From a virus, in the IMG/VR virus record IMGVR_UViG_3300025030_000154, positions 1 to 49,277 of that record: a stretch of 49,277 nucleotides of DNA. One strand, 5' to 3'. The notes beneath the pieces were generated by a model, which was given only the letters and a program-made list of their open reading frames with translations, did no database searches and had not been told where the DNA came from. This document shows, piece after piece, positions 49,207 through 49,277 of this stretch (position 1 is its first letter; each line of letters opens with the position of its first letter). The translations under genes and the position numbers were made by a program.

Positions 49207-49265
49207 TATTCAGCCCTCCGAAAATCTGCAACTCAAAAAAAGTTCAAATGTAGCGAACCAGTGAG
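49207..49265. other. Gene-free right-end segment
   Basis: Part of the roughly 200-bp gap that spans the circle junction. It contains the ribosome site of the 49206 gene and a poly-T run on the minus strand (49231-49242 region). No confident promoter. Confidence 0.4.
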
Positions 49266-49277
49266 GGTCGAACTACC
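49266..49277. repeat. 12-bp terminal direct repeat, right copy
   Basis: An exact copy of bases 1-12. See the left copy for the two possible readings. Confidence 0.8.

Overview
The window is a complete or near-complete genome of a temperate, lambda-like long-tailed phage (siphovirus), about 49 kb. The first 12 bases (GGTCGAACTACC) recur as the last 12, so the sequence is either a circular molecule opened at an arbitrary point or a linear genome carrying its cohesive end at both termini. The attachment site lies inside the window (about 11303-11341, a 3' fragment of a probable tRNA-Pro gene), so this is phage-form DNA and not a prophage cut out at attL/attR. The host is a GC-rich Gram-negative bacterium. 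A Geobacter-type deltaproteobacterium would fit, but that is a weak guess from general protein style.

Layout. A rightward arm (6800-11175) carries a CI/LexA-type repressor, a lipoprotein, a tRNA-type tyrosine integrase, a small repeat protein and a two-gene unit (soluble protein plus four-helix membrane protein) arranged like lambda RexA-RexB, followed by attP and a strong hairpin. Between 6592 and 6800 is a divergent control region with four copies of a CTACTWWWAAG-like operator. Nearly everything else reads leftward. An early operon runs from 6592 to 130 and, across the circle junction, into 49206-45094: a zinc/HTH protein, a P4-type primase-helicase and a CHC2-TOPRIM primase, with an iteron-like cluster (46581-46947) between the last two. 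Next comes a PRTRC cassette (45104-40324: ParB-like, F, B, ThiF/E1-like and C proteins), then a small integron: two attC-like sites around a DNA methyltransferase, a two-gene regulator cassette, and an IntI-family integrase directly coupled to the late genes.

The late genes (36588-11447) follow the lambda order: terS, terL, a five-gene accessory insert, gpW-like, portal, S49 protease with nested scaffold, decoration protein, capsid, FI- and FII-like proteins, a lysis cassette (holin, amidase, membrane protein) placed between head and tail, tail terminator, tail tube, G/GT chaperones with a visible -1 slippery heptamer, tape measure, M, L, a fused K-I-J tip protein, and a sialidase-like tail fibre.

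The most interesting points are the phage-borne integron (IntI plus attC sites whose cassette-end boxes are exactly complementary), the phage-borne PRTRC cassette (ParB plus ubiquitin-activation-like proteins) beside replication genes, the Rex-like pair at attP, and the iteron cluster.
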